From Streptomyces hygroscopicus (GTDB taxonomy: Bacteria > Actinomycetota > Actinomycetes > Streptomycetales > Streptomycetaceae), in the NCBI GenBank assembly GCA_002021875.1, contig CP018627.1:9610001-9674000 (forward strand): a stretch of DNA of 64,000 bases, in the 5' to 3' direction. Shown here one piece after another: positions 36,694 through 46,582 of the stretch. Each line of letters begins with the position of its first letter. The first letter of the stretch is position 1. The position numbers and the translations under genes are program-made. The notes under the pieces were generated by a model. The model saw only the letters and a list, made by a program, of their open reading frames with translations, did not search any database and was not told the DNA's origin.

Positions 36694-37554
36694 ATGGATC
36701 CCGTCACCCGTCTCGGCGTCGTCGGCTGCGGCCTCATGGGCTCCGGCGTCGCCGAAGTCGCCGCCCGCCACGGCATCGACGTCCGTGTCGCCGAAGCCAC
36801 CCCGGACGCCGTCGAGGCGGGCCGCCGTCGGCTGACCGCCTCCCTCGACAGGGGCGTACGGCGTGGCAAGCTCGGCGAGGAGCAGCGAGACCAGGCCCTC
36901 GCCCGGCTTTCCTTCACCCACGACCTCGGTGACCTGTCCGACCGCCAGTTCGTCATCGAGGCCGTCGCCGAGAACCGCGACATCAAGACCGACGTTCTGC
37001 GCGCCCTGGACAAGGTCGTGGAAGACCCGGCGGCGATCCTGGCCACCAACACCTCCTCGATTCCCATCGTCGACCTCGCCGTAGCCACGGAACGCCCCGC
37101 CCAGCTCATCGGCATGCACTTCTTCAACCCGGTGCCCGTGCAACAGCTGGTCGAGGTCATCCCCGCCCTCACCACCAGCCAGGAGACCGTGCGGCGCACC
37201 CTCGACATCGCCCAGCAGCTCGGCAAGCAGGCCATCCAGGCGCCCGACCGCTCCGGCTTCGTCGTCAACGCCCTCCTTGTGCCCTACCTGCTCAGCGCGG
37301 TGCGCATGGTGGAATCGGGCTCCGCACGCCCGGACGACATCGACCAGGGCATGGAACTCGGCTGCGCCCACCCCATGGGACCGCTCCGCCTGCTCGACCT
37401 CATCGGCCTCGAGACCATCCAGGCGGTGGCCGAGTCGATGTACGAGGAGTTCAAGGAGCCCCTGTACGCACCGCCCGCCCTGCTGCGCCGCATGGTCGCG
37501 GCAGGTCACCTCGGCCGTAAGAGCGGTCGTGGCTTCTACACCTACGATGCCTGA
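36694..37554 (+). CDS. 3-hydroxybutyryl-CoA dehydrogenase
   Basis: A 286-residue HAD: NAD motif LGVVGCGLMGSGVAEVAA, TNTSSIPIVDLA, catalytic His in MHFFNPVPVQQLVEVI, NALLVPYLLSAVRMVE and HPMGPLRLLDLIGLET. The glutamate-histidine dyad is present. It oxidises (S)-3-hydroxybutyryl-CoA, or works in reverse to make butyryl-CoA precursors, so it joins the butyryl-CoA pool served by IcmF. A hairpin (CGTGGC...GCCACG, 37595-37614) follows 40 bp downstream. Confidence 0.93.
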   Translation: MDPVTRLGVVGCGLMGSGVAEVAARHGIDVRVAEATPDAVEAGRRRLTASLDRGVRRGKLGEEQRDQALARLSFTHDLGDLSDRQFVIEAVAENRDIKTDVLRALDKVVEDPAAILATNTSSIPIVDLAVATERPAQLIGMHFFNPVPVQQLVEVIPALTTSQETVRRTLDIAQQLGKQAIQAPDRSGFVVNALLVPYLLSAVRMVESGSARPDDIDQGMELGCAHPMGPLRLLDLIGLETIQAVAESMYEEFKEPLYAPPALLRRMVAAGHLGRKSGRGFYTYDA

Positions 37555-37594
37555 GACCCCTCCCCGGCCGCGCCGAGCTATCCGCAGCCGACCC

Positions 37595-37614
37595 CGTGGC
37601 GCTGAAAAGCCACG
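37595..37614 (+). terminator. Hairpin after the icmF operon
   Basis: CGTGGC and GCCACG pair around an 8-nt loop (GCTGAAAA), 40 bp past the dehydrogenase stop. A short terminator-like structure without a U tract. Confidence 0.4.
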
Positions 37615-37643
37615 CCCCGCGATGCGATTGACTGGGATCGGCA

Positions 37644-38263
37644 ATGACCGAACGACGCGGATTTCATGGGGGCCACGCGGTGAAAAGCAAGGACACTCCG
37701 CTCATACCGGACGCGGTGTGGCTGGAGCAGCGGCTGGGCGAAGGCTCGCTCTGGCGACCGGACGAGGCCGGTCTGCCGGTCGAGCTGACCCATGCCCAGT
37801 CGAGGGAGTTCCTGCTCACGGTGGGTTTTCCGGCCGTCCGTCTCGAGTCGTACGGATCGACACACGGCACGTGCGGGACGAGGGCGGGCTGGAACCGTTC
37901 GACGCCGACGAGATCTACGGGAACCGCTACCCCGACGACGACTCCCCGCCCAAGAACTTCTGCTTCACCGTGGCCACGCGGTACGACCAGCACCTGATGC
38001 TCGAAGCGGCGGACGGTGGCATCACCCACTACGACCCCAACGGGTGGGATCACGGAGACGGGTGGCAGGGACCGGCCGCCGATTCGCTGCCCCGGCTGGC
38101 CGTGCTCCTCGGGCTGATCGCCGAATCGGGCAACGCCCTGGAATCGGCCGACGACGCCGTACGGGCGGCCGCCGTCACCGATCTGCGTGAGCGTCTGATC
38201 GACCTGGACTCGGATGTGGACGAATCCGCGTTCTGGGGCGAGCTCTTCGAGGATCTGGGCTAG
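37644..38263 (+). pseudogene. SUKH-4-like immunity protein, frameshifted
   Basis: A gene of about 190-205 codons split by a one-base loss. The first part (ATG 37644 or GTG 37680) reads LIPDAVWLEQRLGEGSLW and THAQSREFLLTVGFPAV; after SYGS at 37857 it must change frame to continue as RIDTRHVRDEGGLEPFDADE, FTVATRYDQHLMLEAADG, LPRLAVLLGLIAE, to TAG 38263. Together they make a SUKH-4-like protein, a family of immunity proteins against polymorphic toxins. The shift falls at GTACGGATCGAC, where one added base restores the frame. No toxin gene is adjacent. A sequencing error cannot be excluded. Confidence 0.6.
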
Positions 38264-38439
38264 GAGCGGGTCGGTCAGGCGGTCGGTTCGGACCTGGCAC
38301 AGGCAGTGCGTCCGGTGCCCTTGGGGTTGCCTCTGTGCCGCATGCTGTGGAGGCTGGGGCCGAGAAGGGGCCTCAGCCGGTCGAGGACGGTCTGGCCCGC
38401 TGCCTCGGCCCGGCCCGACACCAGGATGGAGTACTCCCT

Positions 38440-39555
38440 GTGACCCTCGCCGATCTCTACCCCGCCGACCGTCTGGAGCGCGCCCGGGAGGCCGCTGCCG
38501 GCGCGGGCCTGGACGCGCTGCTGATCAGTCCTGGCGCCGACCTGCGCTATCTGACGGGTTACCACGCACTGCCCCTGGAGCGGCTCACCTGCCTCGTGCT
38601 CCCTGCGGACCGCGAACCCTTCCTCCTGGTACCGGAGTTGGAGCGGCCCGCCGCCCTCGCGTCCCCGGCCGGGAACCTCGGCATCGAGATCACCGGATGG
38701 GCCGAGACCGAGGACCCGTATGCCCTCATCGCGGCCAGACTGCCCGCCGGTATGGCCCGGGTCGGCGTCGACAACCACATGTGGGCCGAGAAGACGATCG
38801 GCTTCCGCGCCGTGCTGCCCGACACCGACCAGGCACTCGCCGGAGAGGTGCTCGGCCGGCTGCGGATCCGCAAGACCCAGGCCGAGGTCGAGGCGCTGCG
38901 CCGGGCGGGGGCGGCCATCGACCGGGTGCACGCCCGCATGGGCGAGTGGCTGCGCGCCGGGCGCACCGAACGCGAGGTCGGCCGGGACATCGCGGAAGCC
39001 ATCACGACCGAAGGCCATGTGCGGACCGACTTCGTCATCGTCGGCTCCGGACCCCACAGTGCCAGTCCCCACCATGAGCTGTCGGACCGGGTGATCCTGC
39101 CCGGTGACCCCGTGGTGGTCGACATCGGGGGGACCACCGAGGACGGCTACTGCTCCGACTCCACCCGCGACTACGTCGTCGGCGAGCCGCCGGCGGAGTA
39201 CCGACGGCTGTACGAGGTGCTGTTGTCCGCCCAGCGCGCCCAGACCGATGCGGTGCGGCCCGGTATCACCGCCGAGCAACTGGACGCGATCGGCCGGGAC
39301 GTCATCACGGACGCGGGCTTCGGGCCGCACTTCATCCACCGCACCGGCCACGGCATCGGACTGGAAACCCACGAGGAGCCCTACATCGTGGCGGGCTCCG
39401 CCCTGCCGCTGGAGCCTGGGATGGCCTTCTCCGTCGAGCCGGGCATCTATCTTCCCGACCGGTTCGGAGCCCGCATCGAGGACATCCTCATCTGCACCGA
39501 CGACGGCGGTGAACGGCTCAACCGCACCAGCCGTGAGCTGGTCGTACTGCCATGA
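38440..39555 (+). CDS. M24-family Xaa-Pro aminopeptidase
   Basis: A 371-residue pita-bread peptidase from GTG 38440; the frame is open upstream but begins to look coding here (TLADLYPADRLERAREAA). Creatinase-type N domain about 1-125, then catalytic domain with the five metal ligands: VVVDIGGT (D), CSDSTRD (D), HRTGHGIGLETHEEP (H), AFSVEPGIY (E) and ARIEDILI (E). The enzyme removes N-terminal residues before proline and is cytosolic. It is monocistronic. Confidence 0.92.
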   Translation: MTLADLYPADRLERAREAAAGAGLDALLISPGADLRYLTGYHALPLERLTCLVLPADREPFLLVPELERPAALASPAGNLGIEITGWAETEDPYALIAARLPAGMARVGVDNHMWAEKTIGFRAVLPDTDQALAGEVLGRLRIRKTQAEVEALRRAGAAIDRVHARMGEWLRAGRTEREVGRDIAEAITTEGHVRTDFVIVGSGPHSASPHHELSDRVILPGDPVVVDIGGTTEDGYCSDSTRDYVVGEPPAEYRRLYEVLLSAQRAQTDAVRPGITAEQLDAIGRDVITDAGFGPHFIHRTGHGIGLETHEEPYIVAGSALPLEPGMAFSVEPGIYLPDRFGARIEDILICTDDGGERLNRTSRELVVLP

Positions 39556-40212
39556 CCGCCCGGTACGGTCTCCAGCCGCTGCCACGCCGTATGCGATGAC
39601 GGCAACTTCGCCATGTCGTCCGCGTCGCTGACCCGGACGGTGAACAAGGCGGATACGACCACCGCGGTCAGCTCCGACACCCGGAGCGTCCGCTCACATG
39701 CCGAAGTAGGGGTGAGGAACGGTCCTGAGCTTGGCGCGCCGCGGCGGGCCGCTTGATGTCGTATCCACGGTGCCATCTTGGTGGCCATGGTCGTCGTGCA
39801 GCGGTGTATTTCTCAGCCCGGAGCCGGTTTCACCCGCGCCATTCCCGCTCCGAACTGGATCCGTGGGGAGGCGGACCTACTGGATCTTGTCGAAAATGGC
39901 CTCCAGGTGCCGCTCCCCGTCGCGGGTTTGTGCACCTGCGGCCAGTGCGGCCTTGGTGAGACGGGCCGCGGCGGGCTCGCCGAGGAGCTGGCCGAGAAGC
40001 TCATTCCCCCTTTCCAGGCCGTGAGCGATCGAGTCCGGCAGTCGCGCGCCTCCACGAGCGCCGCGCTGTTCCCGCTGGTCAGGTGAGGTGTTCGTGGAGG
40101 TCGGGTGTCGGCTGGTCCTGGGGGGCGGCCCAGGCGGACAGGAGGTGGAGAGCGTGAGCCGCCCGCCAGCGGGTCCGGGTCGGTGGCGGGCGGCTCCTAC
40201 GACGGTGCGCAG
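39556..40212. other. Long intergenic region between the M24 and mannosidase genes
   Basis: Some 650 bp without a convincing intact gene. It holds only a possible protein tail on the complement (39877-40080) and low-quality open frames. No repeat, tRNA or clear promoter was recognised. It lies between genes whose 3' ends face each other. Confidence 0.6.
39877..40080 (-). pseudogene. Unidentified C-terminal protein fragment
   Basis: On the complement, a frame closing with TAG (39877-39879) reads HGLERGNELLGQLLGEPAAA, RLTKAALAAGAQTRDGERHL and EAIFDKIQ: a helix-rich, charged tail with reasonable codon use. No start or upstream domain exists in the same frame, and no family was recognised. A second frame just upstream ends PQDQPTPDLHEHLT at 40079, perhaps part of the same broken gene. 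Confidence 0.3.
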
Positions 40213-43200
40213 CTATCCCGCTACCCCCGTGGCGCCGAGGCGGACGCGGACCGCGGTGGTGCCCAGGCGGGGGATGTCCACGAGGATGTCGTCGCCGTCG
40301 AGGGTGGCGGGGCCGTCGGGGTCGCCGAGGTAGGTGGCGCGGTCCGCGCTCGCGACGGGGAAGCCGCACCTGAGGCGGACCGTGCGCGGCTCCGTGGCGA
40401 ACGACTGGAGCCTCACCAGCAGGTCGGCGCCGTTGTCACCCGGCACCGGGGCGGCGTCGCGGACCGCGATGCGCGCGTCGTCCACGGAGAGCAGCGCGCG
40501 TTCGGCCGGCCGGTCCGCGTCGGGGGCGCCGTGCGCCGGGACGCCGATCAGCGGGTGGTCGACCTCATAGGCGGTGCGCAGTGCCAGGGCTTCGGCGTCG
40601 ATGGCCTCGCCGCCGCGGCGCACGCCCACCGCGTAGCGGAAGGTGGTGTGGAACGCCTGCTGGGACGGGAAGTTGGTGTCCCAGAGGTTGTTGTGGACCC
40701 AGGAGTAGACCGTGCCGGGCTGTCGCGGTGAGGTCGAGTCGGGGAAGGGCGCGTAGGGCAGGGCGATGGTCTCCGGCTCGACCAGCGGTGCGTCCCGGGT
40801 GATCCAGGCGACGGGGCCGCCGTCGTCCGCCAGGGAGACGAACGACCTGATGGCACGCATGTGCTGGGGTGCGCCGGGCACATGGGCCAGGCCGGTGCCG
40901 GTCAGAGCCCCGGTGATCTCGTAGTGCACCGTGGGCCGCGTCAGCGCGAAGGGGAACGCGAGGTAGGCGCTCTCCTTCGTCATGGTGGCGGGCTTGTCGA
41001 AGCGGTTGTCGATCACCAGGTGCGCGTCGTCACGGCCGAGGCTGAGCGTGGTGCGGGCCCGGAGGACGCCGTCTGCCGCGTACTCGTAGGTGAGGCGCTG
41101 GCCGAGGGCGTCGTCGACGCGTTCGAGGAGCACGGCGGGGCGGGCCAGGGTCCGGGAGCCGAGGAGTTCCAGATCCTCGCTCACGGTGGTCTTGTTGGCC
41201 TGGTGGTTGTAGCCGCCCGCGGTGGTGTAGGTGTCGTAGACGTAGCCGTTGAAGCCGACGACGGCGTCCTGGTCGACGAGTTCGCGACCGGTGGCCTTCT
41301 CGACGAGGCTCGCTACACAGGCCGTGGTCAGGTCGACGCGGACACGCAGATGGTCGTTCTCCAGGATCAGGTCGTCGGCGGTGGGCAGGGGGACGGCGCG
41401 GTCCTTGCGCTTCTCGCCCTCCTCGTCGCCGTCGAGGCGGAGCGCGGCGGGGGAGGCCACCACCTTGCCGCCGTCCGTGCCGGTGACCGTCACGTCCAGC
41501 CGTACGAGCCCGAACGGCGGTACGTCGGGTACCTGGATGTGCAGCCACCGCCCGGCGTCCCGGTGGACCGGGTTGGTCTGCGCCTCCTGGACCAGCGGCA
41601 GTTCCGTGCCGGTGCGGCCGTCGGCCACCGACACCGTGCTCGTGAGCGGGACACGGCTCTCGCGCAGGAACACCGTCACGACCGAGGTGCGGGCCGCCGC
41701 CGTGGTGTTGACGGCCCAGTACGTCACGTCGGCGTCGGCCGCGGTGGGCAGCAGGGCGCCGAGTGCGGCCGAGGCGTGGTCGAGGAAGGTGTCGGCGTCG
41801 TTGTCGCCGTGCAGCGCGTACCCGTACTTCCAGTGCCACTGCTGCTCGCCCGACTCGCCGCCCGCGTCACCGTGGGTCCACGGGTCGGAGGCGCCCCAGG
41901 TGTGCTCGTTGAACAGGGACACCGACCGGTACACCTGGTCGGCGCCGCCGCGGGCGGCCGCGGCCAGGTCGGTGGCGGGCGCCGCGGGGGAGGCCAGGGC
42001 GGCCATGCCGTACAAGGTGGCGGCGTCGGTGACGGTGGACTGGGCGCGGCGCACCATGGCCTGGGGCCGGGCGCCCGAGCCGACGCCCTCGACCCACCAG
42101 TCGCCCCAGTCGCCCTCGAAGGCGGGGATGGCGTCGCCCAGGCGGGCCTCGGCGTCGGTGAAGAAGTCGGTATTGGTGGACAGCCGCAGCCTGGGGCTGT
42201 CCCACGTCTCGTTCCAGCGGCGTACGGTCTCGGCGAGGATCAGCCGCGGCGGCGCGTTGTCCCCGAAGTGGCCCTGCACCCTCAGGTGCAGCACGTCCCA
42301 CGGGTAGGGCTCGCGCTCCCCGGGCGCGGGGGACGGTGAGCCGAGGAGCTCGGGCGGGATCGGGTAGGGGTTGGTCGCGAGCGACGTCAGGTAGGCGGGC
42401 AGCAGGTCGTCCACCATGGCGTAGGAGGTGTCGAAGCCCAGCACGGGCCCTTCCATGTAGGCCAGGCCGTGGGGGCTGTCGGTCATCCACACCAGCACCT
42501 CCTTGCCCGACGGGGCGCGCCACCGGAAGAGGCGCGGCAGCCGTGCCCCGCCGTTGGTGGTGGGCACCGAGCGCCCGGCCCAGTTGTGCGCCACCGACAG
42601 GTAGCGCACGCCCAGCGGGGACAGGGCGTCCGGCAGCCCGGCGACGGAACCGGGCACATCGGTCTGCATGGCCGAGTGGAACTCGATCCCGTAGGTGTCC
42701 CGCACCCGGCGGGCCAGCCGCAGCAGTTCGTGCAGTTCGTCGGTGGAGCAGGTGTCGCTGTGGAGGTTGTACGGCATGGCCGTCAGCTCGATCTGGCCGG
42801 CGCGCACCCGCTCGACGAACTCCGCGACCCGCTCCGGCGGCCGGACGGCGGCCCACTGCTCGAACGACCACAGCGACTCCACGGCCCACCGGAACTTGGC
42901 GTCGTCGGGCCAGCCGTCGGTGGTACGGGTCAGGTCGAGGCAGGAGTCGAGGAAGGCGACGTGTTCGCCGAGGACGGTGCCCTGGGGATCGGTGTAGCCG
43001 ATGTCCAGGTGCGAGTGGTGGACCAGGTGGATCGTCCAGTCCCGCGGTGGTTCCAGCGCGAAGGCGAGCACCGCCGACACGTCGCCGTTGCGGGCCTGGA
43101 TCCGCACATCGCGGCGGTCGCTCTCCAGCGGGAGCATCAGCCGTGGCCCGCCGGGCGCGGGCAGCACCTCGACGGGTACCCGGCCACGGCCGCCGACCTC

Positions 43201-43467
43201 CACCTCGAAGGTCCACTCGCCGTGGTCGGGAGCGCCGTGGTCCGAAGCGCTGTGGTCCGGAGTGCCGTGGCCCGGCGCGTCACCGGAGATGAGGATGCGC
43301 ACGCCGCGCCGGGCGCCCGCGTCGTCGCGGCGTACGAGGTGTTCCGGCAGGGCCCGCAGTTCCGTGCCGCCGGCCCGCGCGGTGGCGGCGACGGCGAGGC
43401 CGATCATGCTGGTCCGGGCCTTGTCGGTGGACCAGCGGCGGTCGCGTACGAGTGCGCGCGTCGTCAT
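40213..43467 (-). CDS. GH38 alpha-mannosidase
   Basis: A 1084-residue glycoside hydrolase. The GH38 catalytic domain starts at IHLVHHSHLDIGYTD (zinc ligands H153, D155) and includes FRWAVESLWSFEQW, AMPYNLHSDTC, and the nucleophile-region AMQTDVPGSVAG; downstream are the usual beta domains (KATGRELVDQDAVVGFNGYVYD, ITRDAPLVEPETI). No signal peptide is seen, so it acts on imported mannosides in the cytoplasm. A low-complexity HGTPDHSASDHGAPDHG segment (about 67-83) comes from a short DNA repeat. Its ATG (43467) is 28 bp after the stop of the ABC permease, so it is the last gene of the import operon. Confidence 0.93.
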   Translation of the reverse strand: MTTRALVRDRRWSTDKARTSMIGLAVAATARAGGTELRALPEHLVRRDDAGARRGVRILISGDAPGHGTPDHSASDHGAPDHGEWTFEVEVGGRGRVPVEVLPAPGGPRLMLPLESDRRDVRIQARNGDVSAVLAFALEPPRDWTIHLVHHSHLDIGYTDPQGTVLGEHVAFLDSCLDLTRTTDGWPDDAKFRWAVESLWSFEQWAAVRPPERVAEFVERVRAGQIELTAMPYNLHSDTCSTDELHELLRLARRVRDTYGIEFHSAMQTDVPGSVAGLPDALSPLGVRYLSVAHNWAGRSVPTTNGGARLPRLFRWRAPSGKEVLVWMTDSPHGLAYMEGPVLGFDTSYAMVDDLLPAYLTSLATNPYPIPPELLGSPSPAPGEREPYPWDVLHLRVQGHFGDNAPPRLILAETVRRWNETWDSPRLRLSTNTDFFTDAEARLGDAIPAFEGDWGDWWVEGVGSGARPQAMVRRAQSTVTDAATLYGMAALASPAAPATDLAAAARGGADQVYRSVSLFNEHTWGASDPWTHGDAGGESGEQQWHWKYGYALHGDNDADTFLDHASAALGALLPTAADADVTYWAVNTTAAARTSVVTVFLRESRVPLTSTVSVADGRTGTELPLVQEAQTNPVHRDAGRWLHIQVPDVPPFGLVRLDVTVTGTDGGKVVASPAALRLDGDEEGEKRKDRAVPLPTADDLILENDHLRVRVDLTTACVASLVEKATGRELVDQDAVVGFNGYVYDTYTTAGGYNHQANKTTVSEDLELLGSRTLARPAVLLERVDDALGQRLTYEYAADGVLRARTTLSLGRDDAHLVIDNRFDKPATMTKESAYLAFPFALTRPTVHYEITGALTGTGLAHVPGAPQHMRAIRSFVSLADDGGPVAWITRDAPLVEPETIALPYAPFPDSTSPRQPGTVYSWVHNNLWDTNFPSQQAFHTTFRYAVGVRRGGEAIDAEALALRTAYEVDHPLIGVPAHGAPDADRPAERALLSVDDARIAVRDAAPVPGDNGADLLVRLQSFATEPRTVRLRCGFPVASADRATYLGDPDGPATLDGDDILVDIPRLGTTAVRVRLGATGVAG

Positions 43468-43495
43468 ATGTCTTTCTCTCCCAGGGTGGTTCGGG

Positions 43496-44308
43496 TCAGG
43501 CCGTGAGCCGCAGGCTGTTGACGAAGAAGCGCTGGAACACGAAGAAGAGGACCACGGTCGGCAGCGACGCCACGAGCGCGCCGGCGAGCACGACGGGCGG
43601 CCCCACCGTGGAGTAGTTGCCGCCGAGGTCGGCCAGTGTGGCCGTCACCGGCCGCACGTTCGGGCTGAGCGACAAGGTGATGCCGAACAGCAGGTCGTTC
43701 CAGATCCAGGTGAACTGGAAGATGAACGCGGCCAGCAGCGCGTTCCTGGCCAGCGGCAGATGGATCCGCAGGAACATCGACAGCCAGTTCACGCCGTCGA
43801 GCTGGGCCGCCTCCGAGATCTCCCTCGGCACGGTGAGCATGAAGTTGCGGTTGACGAAGAACGCGAAGGGGATGGTCAGCGCCACGTAGATCAGCAGCAT
43901 GCCGTACTGGGTGTCGTAGAGGTCGGTGGCGGCGTACCCGGTGAACAGGGGGGACAGGAAAGTCTGGAGGGGCAGCACGGTGCCGGTGAAGATGAACCAG
44001 AACCAGAATGCGGGCCGCCGTACCGGCATCACGGTGACGGCGAACGAGGCGAGTGCCGCGATCACCACCGCCACCGCCGCGCCGATCACCGCGTACATCA
44101 GGGTGTTGAACAGTCCCCGCCCGACGTCGGCGCTGTCGAACGCGGCGCGGATGTTCGCGAACAGCCCAGGGGAGGCGAACCACCACCGTGGCGATCCGGT
44201 GTACTGCTTGGCCGGGGTGAAGGCGTTGACGACGACCAGCCAGGTCGGCACCAGCCACAGCACGGAGACCAGGATGACCAGGGCACCGCGTACCGTCCTG
44301 CCCGTCAT
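43496..44308 (-). CDS. Carbohydrate ABC permease, MalG type
   Basis: A 270-residue protein with six membrane segments and the permease EAA loop ISEAAQLDGVNWLSMFLRIHLPLA (about 165-190), which docks the ATPase. It begins MTGRTVRGALVILVSVLWLVPTW. The ATG overlaps the stop of the MalF-type gene by 4 bp. No ATPase gene lies in the operon; Streptomyces sugar importers commonly share the MsiK ATPase. Confidence 0.93.
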   Translation of the reverse strand: MTGRTVRGALVILVSVLWLVPTWLVVVNAFTPAKQYTGSPRWWFASPGLFANIRAAFDSADVGRGLFNTLMYAVIGAAVAVVIAALASFAVTVMPVRRPAFWFWFIFTGTVLPLQTFLSPLFTGYAATDLYDTQYGMLLIYVALTIPFAFFVNRNFMLTVPREISEAAQLDGVNWLSMFLRIHLPLARNALLAAFIFQFTWIWNDLLFGITLSLSPNVRPVTATLADLGGNYSTVGPPVVLAGALVASLPTVVLFFVFQRFFVNSLRLTA

Positions 44309-45261
44309 ACGCCCTCCCCAGGCCGCTGCCCCACCTGTCGCCGCAGGTAGAGCCAGGAGGCGGCGATGACGACGACTGTCAGCACGACGGAGACGGCCGC
44401 GCCGTAGCCGTACCGGTTGAGGGTGAAGGTCTGCCGGTACATCGTCAGCGCGAGTGTCTCGGAGGCCGTTCCGGGGCCGCCCTGGGTGAGCAGCCACACG
44501 ATGTCGAAGGTCTTGAGGCTGTTGACGATGGACATGCCCACCACCACGACGGTCATCGGCCGTAGCTGCGGCACGATCACGCGCAGGAAGAGCTGGAGGC
44601 CCTGCGCGCCATCGAGCCGGGCGGCCTCGATGGTGTCCGAGGGAATGGTCTGGAGCCCGATCAGGAACAGGATCAGCGAGGCCCCGGTCGCCTGCCACGT
44701 CGTCGCCACGATCATGACGAGGGTGTTCATCGGCCAGTGCAGCAGCCACTCCTGCTGCCAGCCGCCGAGCCCCACCGAGCTCAGCGTCTGGTTGACCGCC
44801 CCGTCGCTCTTCAGCAGGAACGTCCACAGCAGCGCCGTGGCCGAGCCGGAGAGCGCGTACGGGATGACCACGGCGGTGCGGGCCACCGCGCCCCAGCGCA
44901 CCGAATGGGTCAGCACCGCCAGGAGCAGGCCCAGCAGCACCGGAAGGACCAGCGTGCCCACCACCCAGAGCACGGTGTTCAGCAGCGACCGGCCGAAGTC
45001 GGGGTCGGAGAAGAGCGCGGTGTAGTTGGACAGGCCGACGAAGTGTGCGGTGATGCCGTTGTCGTCGAAGAGGCTGCGCCATGCGGTGACCAGGAAGGGC
45101 ACGACCAGGAGCAGCAGGACCAGCGCCACGGCGGGGGTGAGGAACGCGCCCACCCAGATGGCGGCGCGGTGGCGATCGGAGCGCGGGCCGGGCGCGGGGG
45201 CCTTGGGGCGGCGCGGCCCCGTTCGGACGGCCGCCTCGTCGGCAGTGGTCAGGACGTCCAC
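44305..45261 (-). CDS. Carbohydrate ABC permease, MalF type
   Basis: A 318-residue permease from a GTG at 45261, giving a 13-nt overlap with the binding-protein gene. N-terminal polar stretch of about 30 residues, then six segments; EAA loop TIEAARLDGAQGLQLFLRVIVPQL. FNPF-like start of the second segment is replaced by YTALFSDPDFG. The long antisense-looking frame upstream to 48447 is not coding. Together with the MalG-type partner it makes the channel of a sugar importer for mannosides. Confidence 0.92.
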   Translation of the reverse strand: MDVLTTADEAAVRTGPRRPKAPAPGPRSDRHRAAIWVGAFLTPAVALVLLLLVVPFLVTAWRSLFDDNGITAHFVGLSNYTALFSDPDFGRSLLNTVLWVVGTLVLPVLLGLLLAVLTHSVRWGAVARTAVVIPYALSGSATALLWTFLLKSDGAVNQTLSSVGLGGWQQEWLLHWPMNTLVMIVATTWQATGASLILFLIGLQTIPSDTIEAARLDGAQGLQLFLRVIVPQLRPMTVVVVGMSIVNSLKTFDIVWLLTQGGPGTASETLALTMYRQTFTLNRYGYGAAVSVVLTVVVIAASWLYLRRQVGQRPGEGV

Positions 45262-46547
45262 ATCTTCCACTCCTTGTCGGCTCGGTGCTGCATGTTCGTC
45301 AGGGTCTTCGTCGCCTGTGCCGACGTGGGGTCGATCATGAAGGCGCTCAAGTCCTGGACGTTGCCTTCGATCAGTACGGGGGGCGATGCCTCCCAGTAGC
45401 GGATGGCCTGTGCCGGCCGTTCCCGTCGCACCTGGGCGGCGACCTGGCGCACCGTGTCCACCTTCGGCACGACGCCCGGGTCGGCGGAGGTGTCCCGCAG
45501 GAATCCCGTCCACGCCGTCTGGACCGCCGGGTCGAGCCAGGCGCGTGCCACGGCGAGGGCGGCGTCGCGCTTGTGGGCGTTCGCCGACACCGCCAGCACA
45601 CCGCTCTCCACGAGGACCGAGGGGGCGCCGCCGGGCGGCGGAGGCAGCAGGAACGCGCCGAGGTCGGCCTCCTTGACCCCGGTGTCGAGGAACGACCCGG
45701 TGTTCCAGGTGCCGTAGAGGCACATGGCGGTGCTGCCCCGCGTGAACTGGCCCGGTACGTCCGTGGACGAGGCGTCGGGCGAGGAGAACGCGCCCCGCCG
45801 GTACAGATCGCTCCACAGGGCCATCGCGCGCCGGCACACCTCGTCCGTGTACGAGGCCCGGCCCGCCGTGAGGTCGAGGTAGAAGCGGTGGTCGAGCCCG
45901 TTGACGAGCTGCTGGAACCATATCGAGGACTCCCAGGTGGTGGCGCCGCCTGAGGAGATCGGCGTGATGCCCTTGGCGTGGGCGGCGTCCACCACATCGA
46001 GGAACTGCTGCCATGTCCTGGGCACCTCCACACCGAGCCGCTTGAAGACGGACCGGCTGTAGAAGACGACGTAGTACGACTTGTAGAGCGGGACGCCGTA
46101 CTGCCGTCCTTCGTGGCTGAAGGTCTCGCGCAACGCGGTGTCGTCGCTCCAGCCGCGCCGGGCCGCCTCGTCCCAGGCGTCGGTGACATCGGCGAGGATC
46201 CCGGCGCGGGCGATATCGCGCAGCCGGTACCCGTTCCACCACTTGATGAGATCGGCCGTGGAGTCGGTCTGCGCCGACATCCGCACGATCTGCTGGTAGT
46301 TGCTGACGTTGGGAACCGCCCGCGGCGCGAGCCGGAAGCCGGACAGCGGCCGCAACTGGCTGCCCGCCGCCCGGAAACCCGGCGCCCAGGTGGGGTTGTC
46401 GTTGAACACCGAGACCACGTCCGCCGGTGCGGGCCGGCTCATCGAACCTCGTGCGCAGGCGCTGAGCGCGAGACCGGAGACGGCTGCGAAGGAGGAGGCC
46501 AACACCCGGCGGCGGCTGGTCCCCTGTGGCATGTCGATCGACCCCAT
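45249..46547 (-). CDS. Extracellular sugar-binding lipoprotein
   Basis: A 432-residue solute-binding protein. Twin-arginine-like TSRRRVLASSFAAVSGLAL then lipobox LSAC (Cys at about 31), indicating export and lipid anchoring. Family-1 features: YGVPLYKSYYVVFYSR, TWQQFLDVVDAAHAKGITPIS, GSTAMCLYGTWNTGS. It delivers oligosaccharides to the MalFG permease and is the first gene of the operon, followed by MalF, MalG and the alpha-mannosidase. Confidence 0.9.
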   Translation of the reverse strand: MGSIDMPQGTSRRRVLASSFAAVSGLALSACARGSMSRPAPADVVSVFNDNPTWAPGFRAAGSQLRPLSGFRLAPRAVPNVSNYQQIVRMSAQTDSTADLIKWWNGYRLRDIARAGILADVTDAWDEAARRGWSDDTALRETFSHEGRQYGVPLYKSYYVVFYSRSVFKRLGVEVPRTWQQFLDVVDAAHAKGITPISSGGATTWESSIWFQQLVNGLDHRFYLDLTAGRASYTDEVCRRAMALWSDLYRRGAFSSPDASSTDVPGQFTRGSTAMCLYGTWNTGSFLDTGVKEADLGAFLLPPPPGGAPSVLVESGVLAVSANAHKRDAALAVARAWLDPAVQTAWTGFLRDTSADPGVVPKVDTVRQVAAQVRRERPAQAIRYWEASPPVLIEGNVQDLSAFMIDPTSAQATKTLTNMQHRADKEWKMWTS

Positions 46548-46582
46548 CTGACCCCCTCGTCACGGAATCCCCGACCTGGTAA

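Noticed and set aside
43235-43275. Short imperfect repeats in the mannosidase gene
   Set aside because: They encode the HGTPDHSASDHGAPDHG stretch and look like ordinary low-complexity coding sequence.
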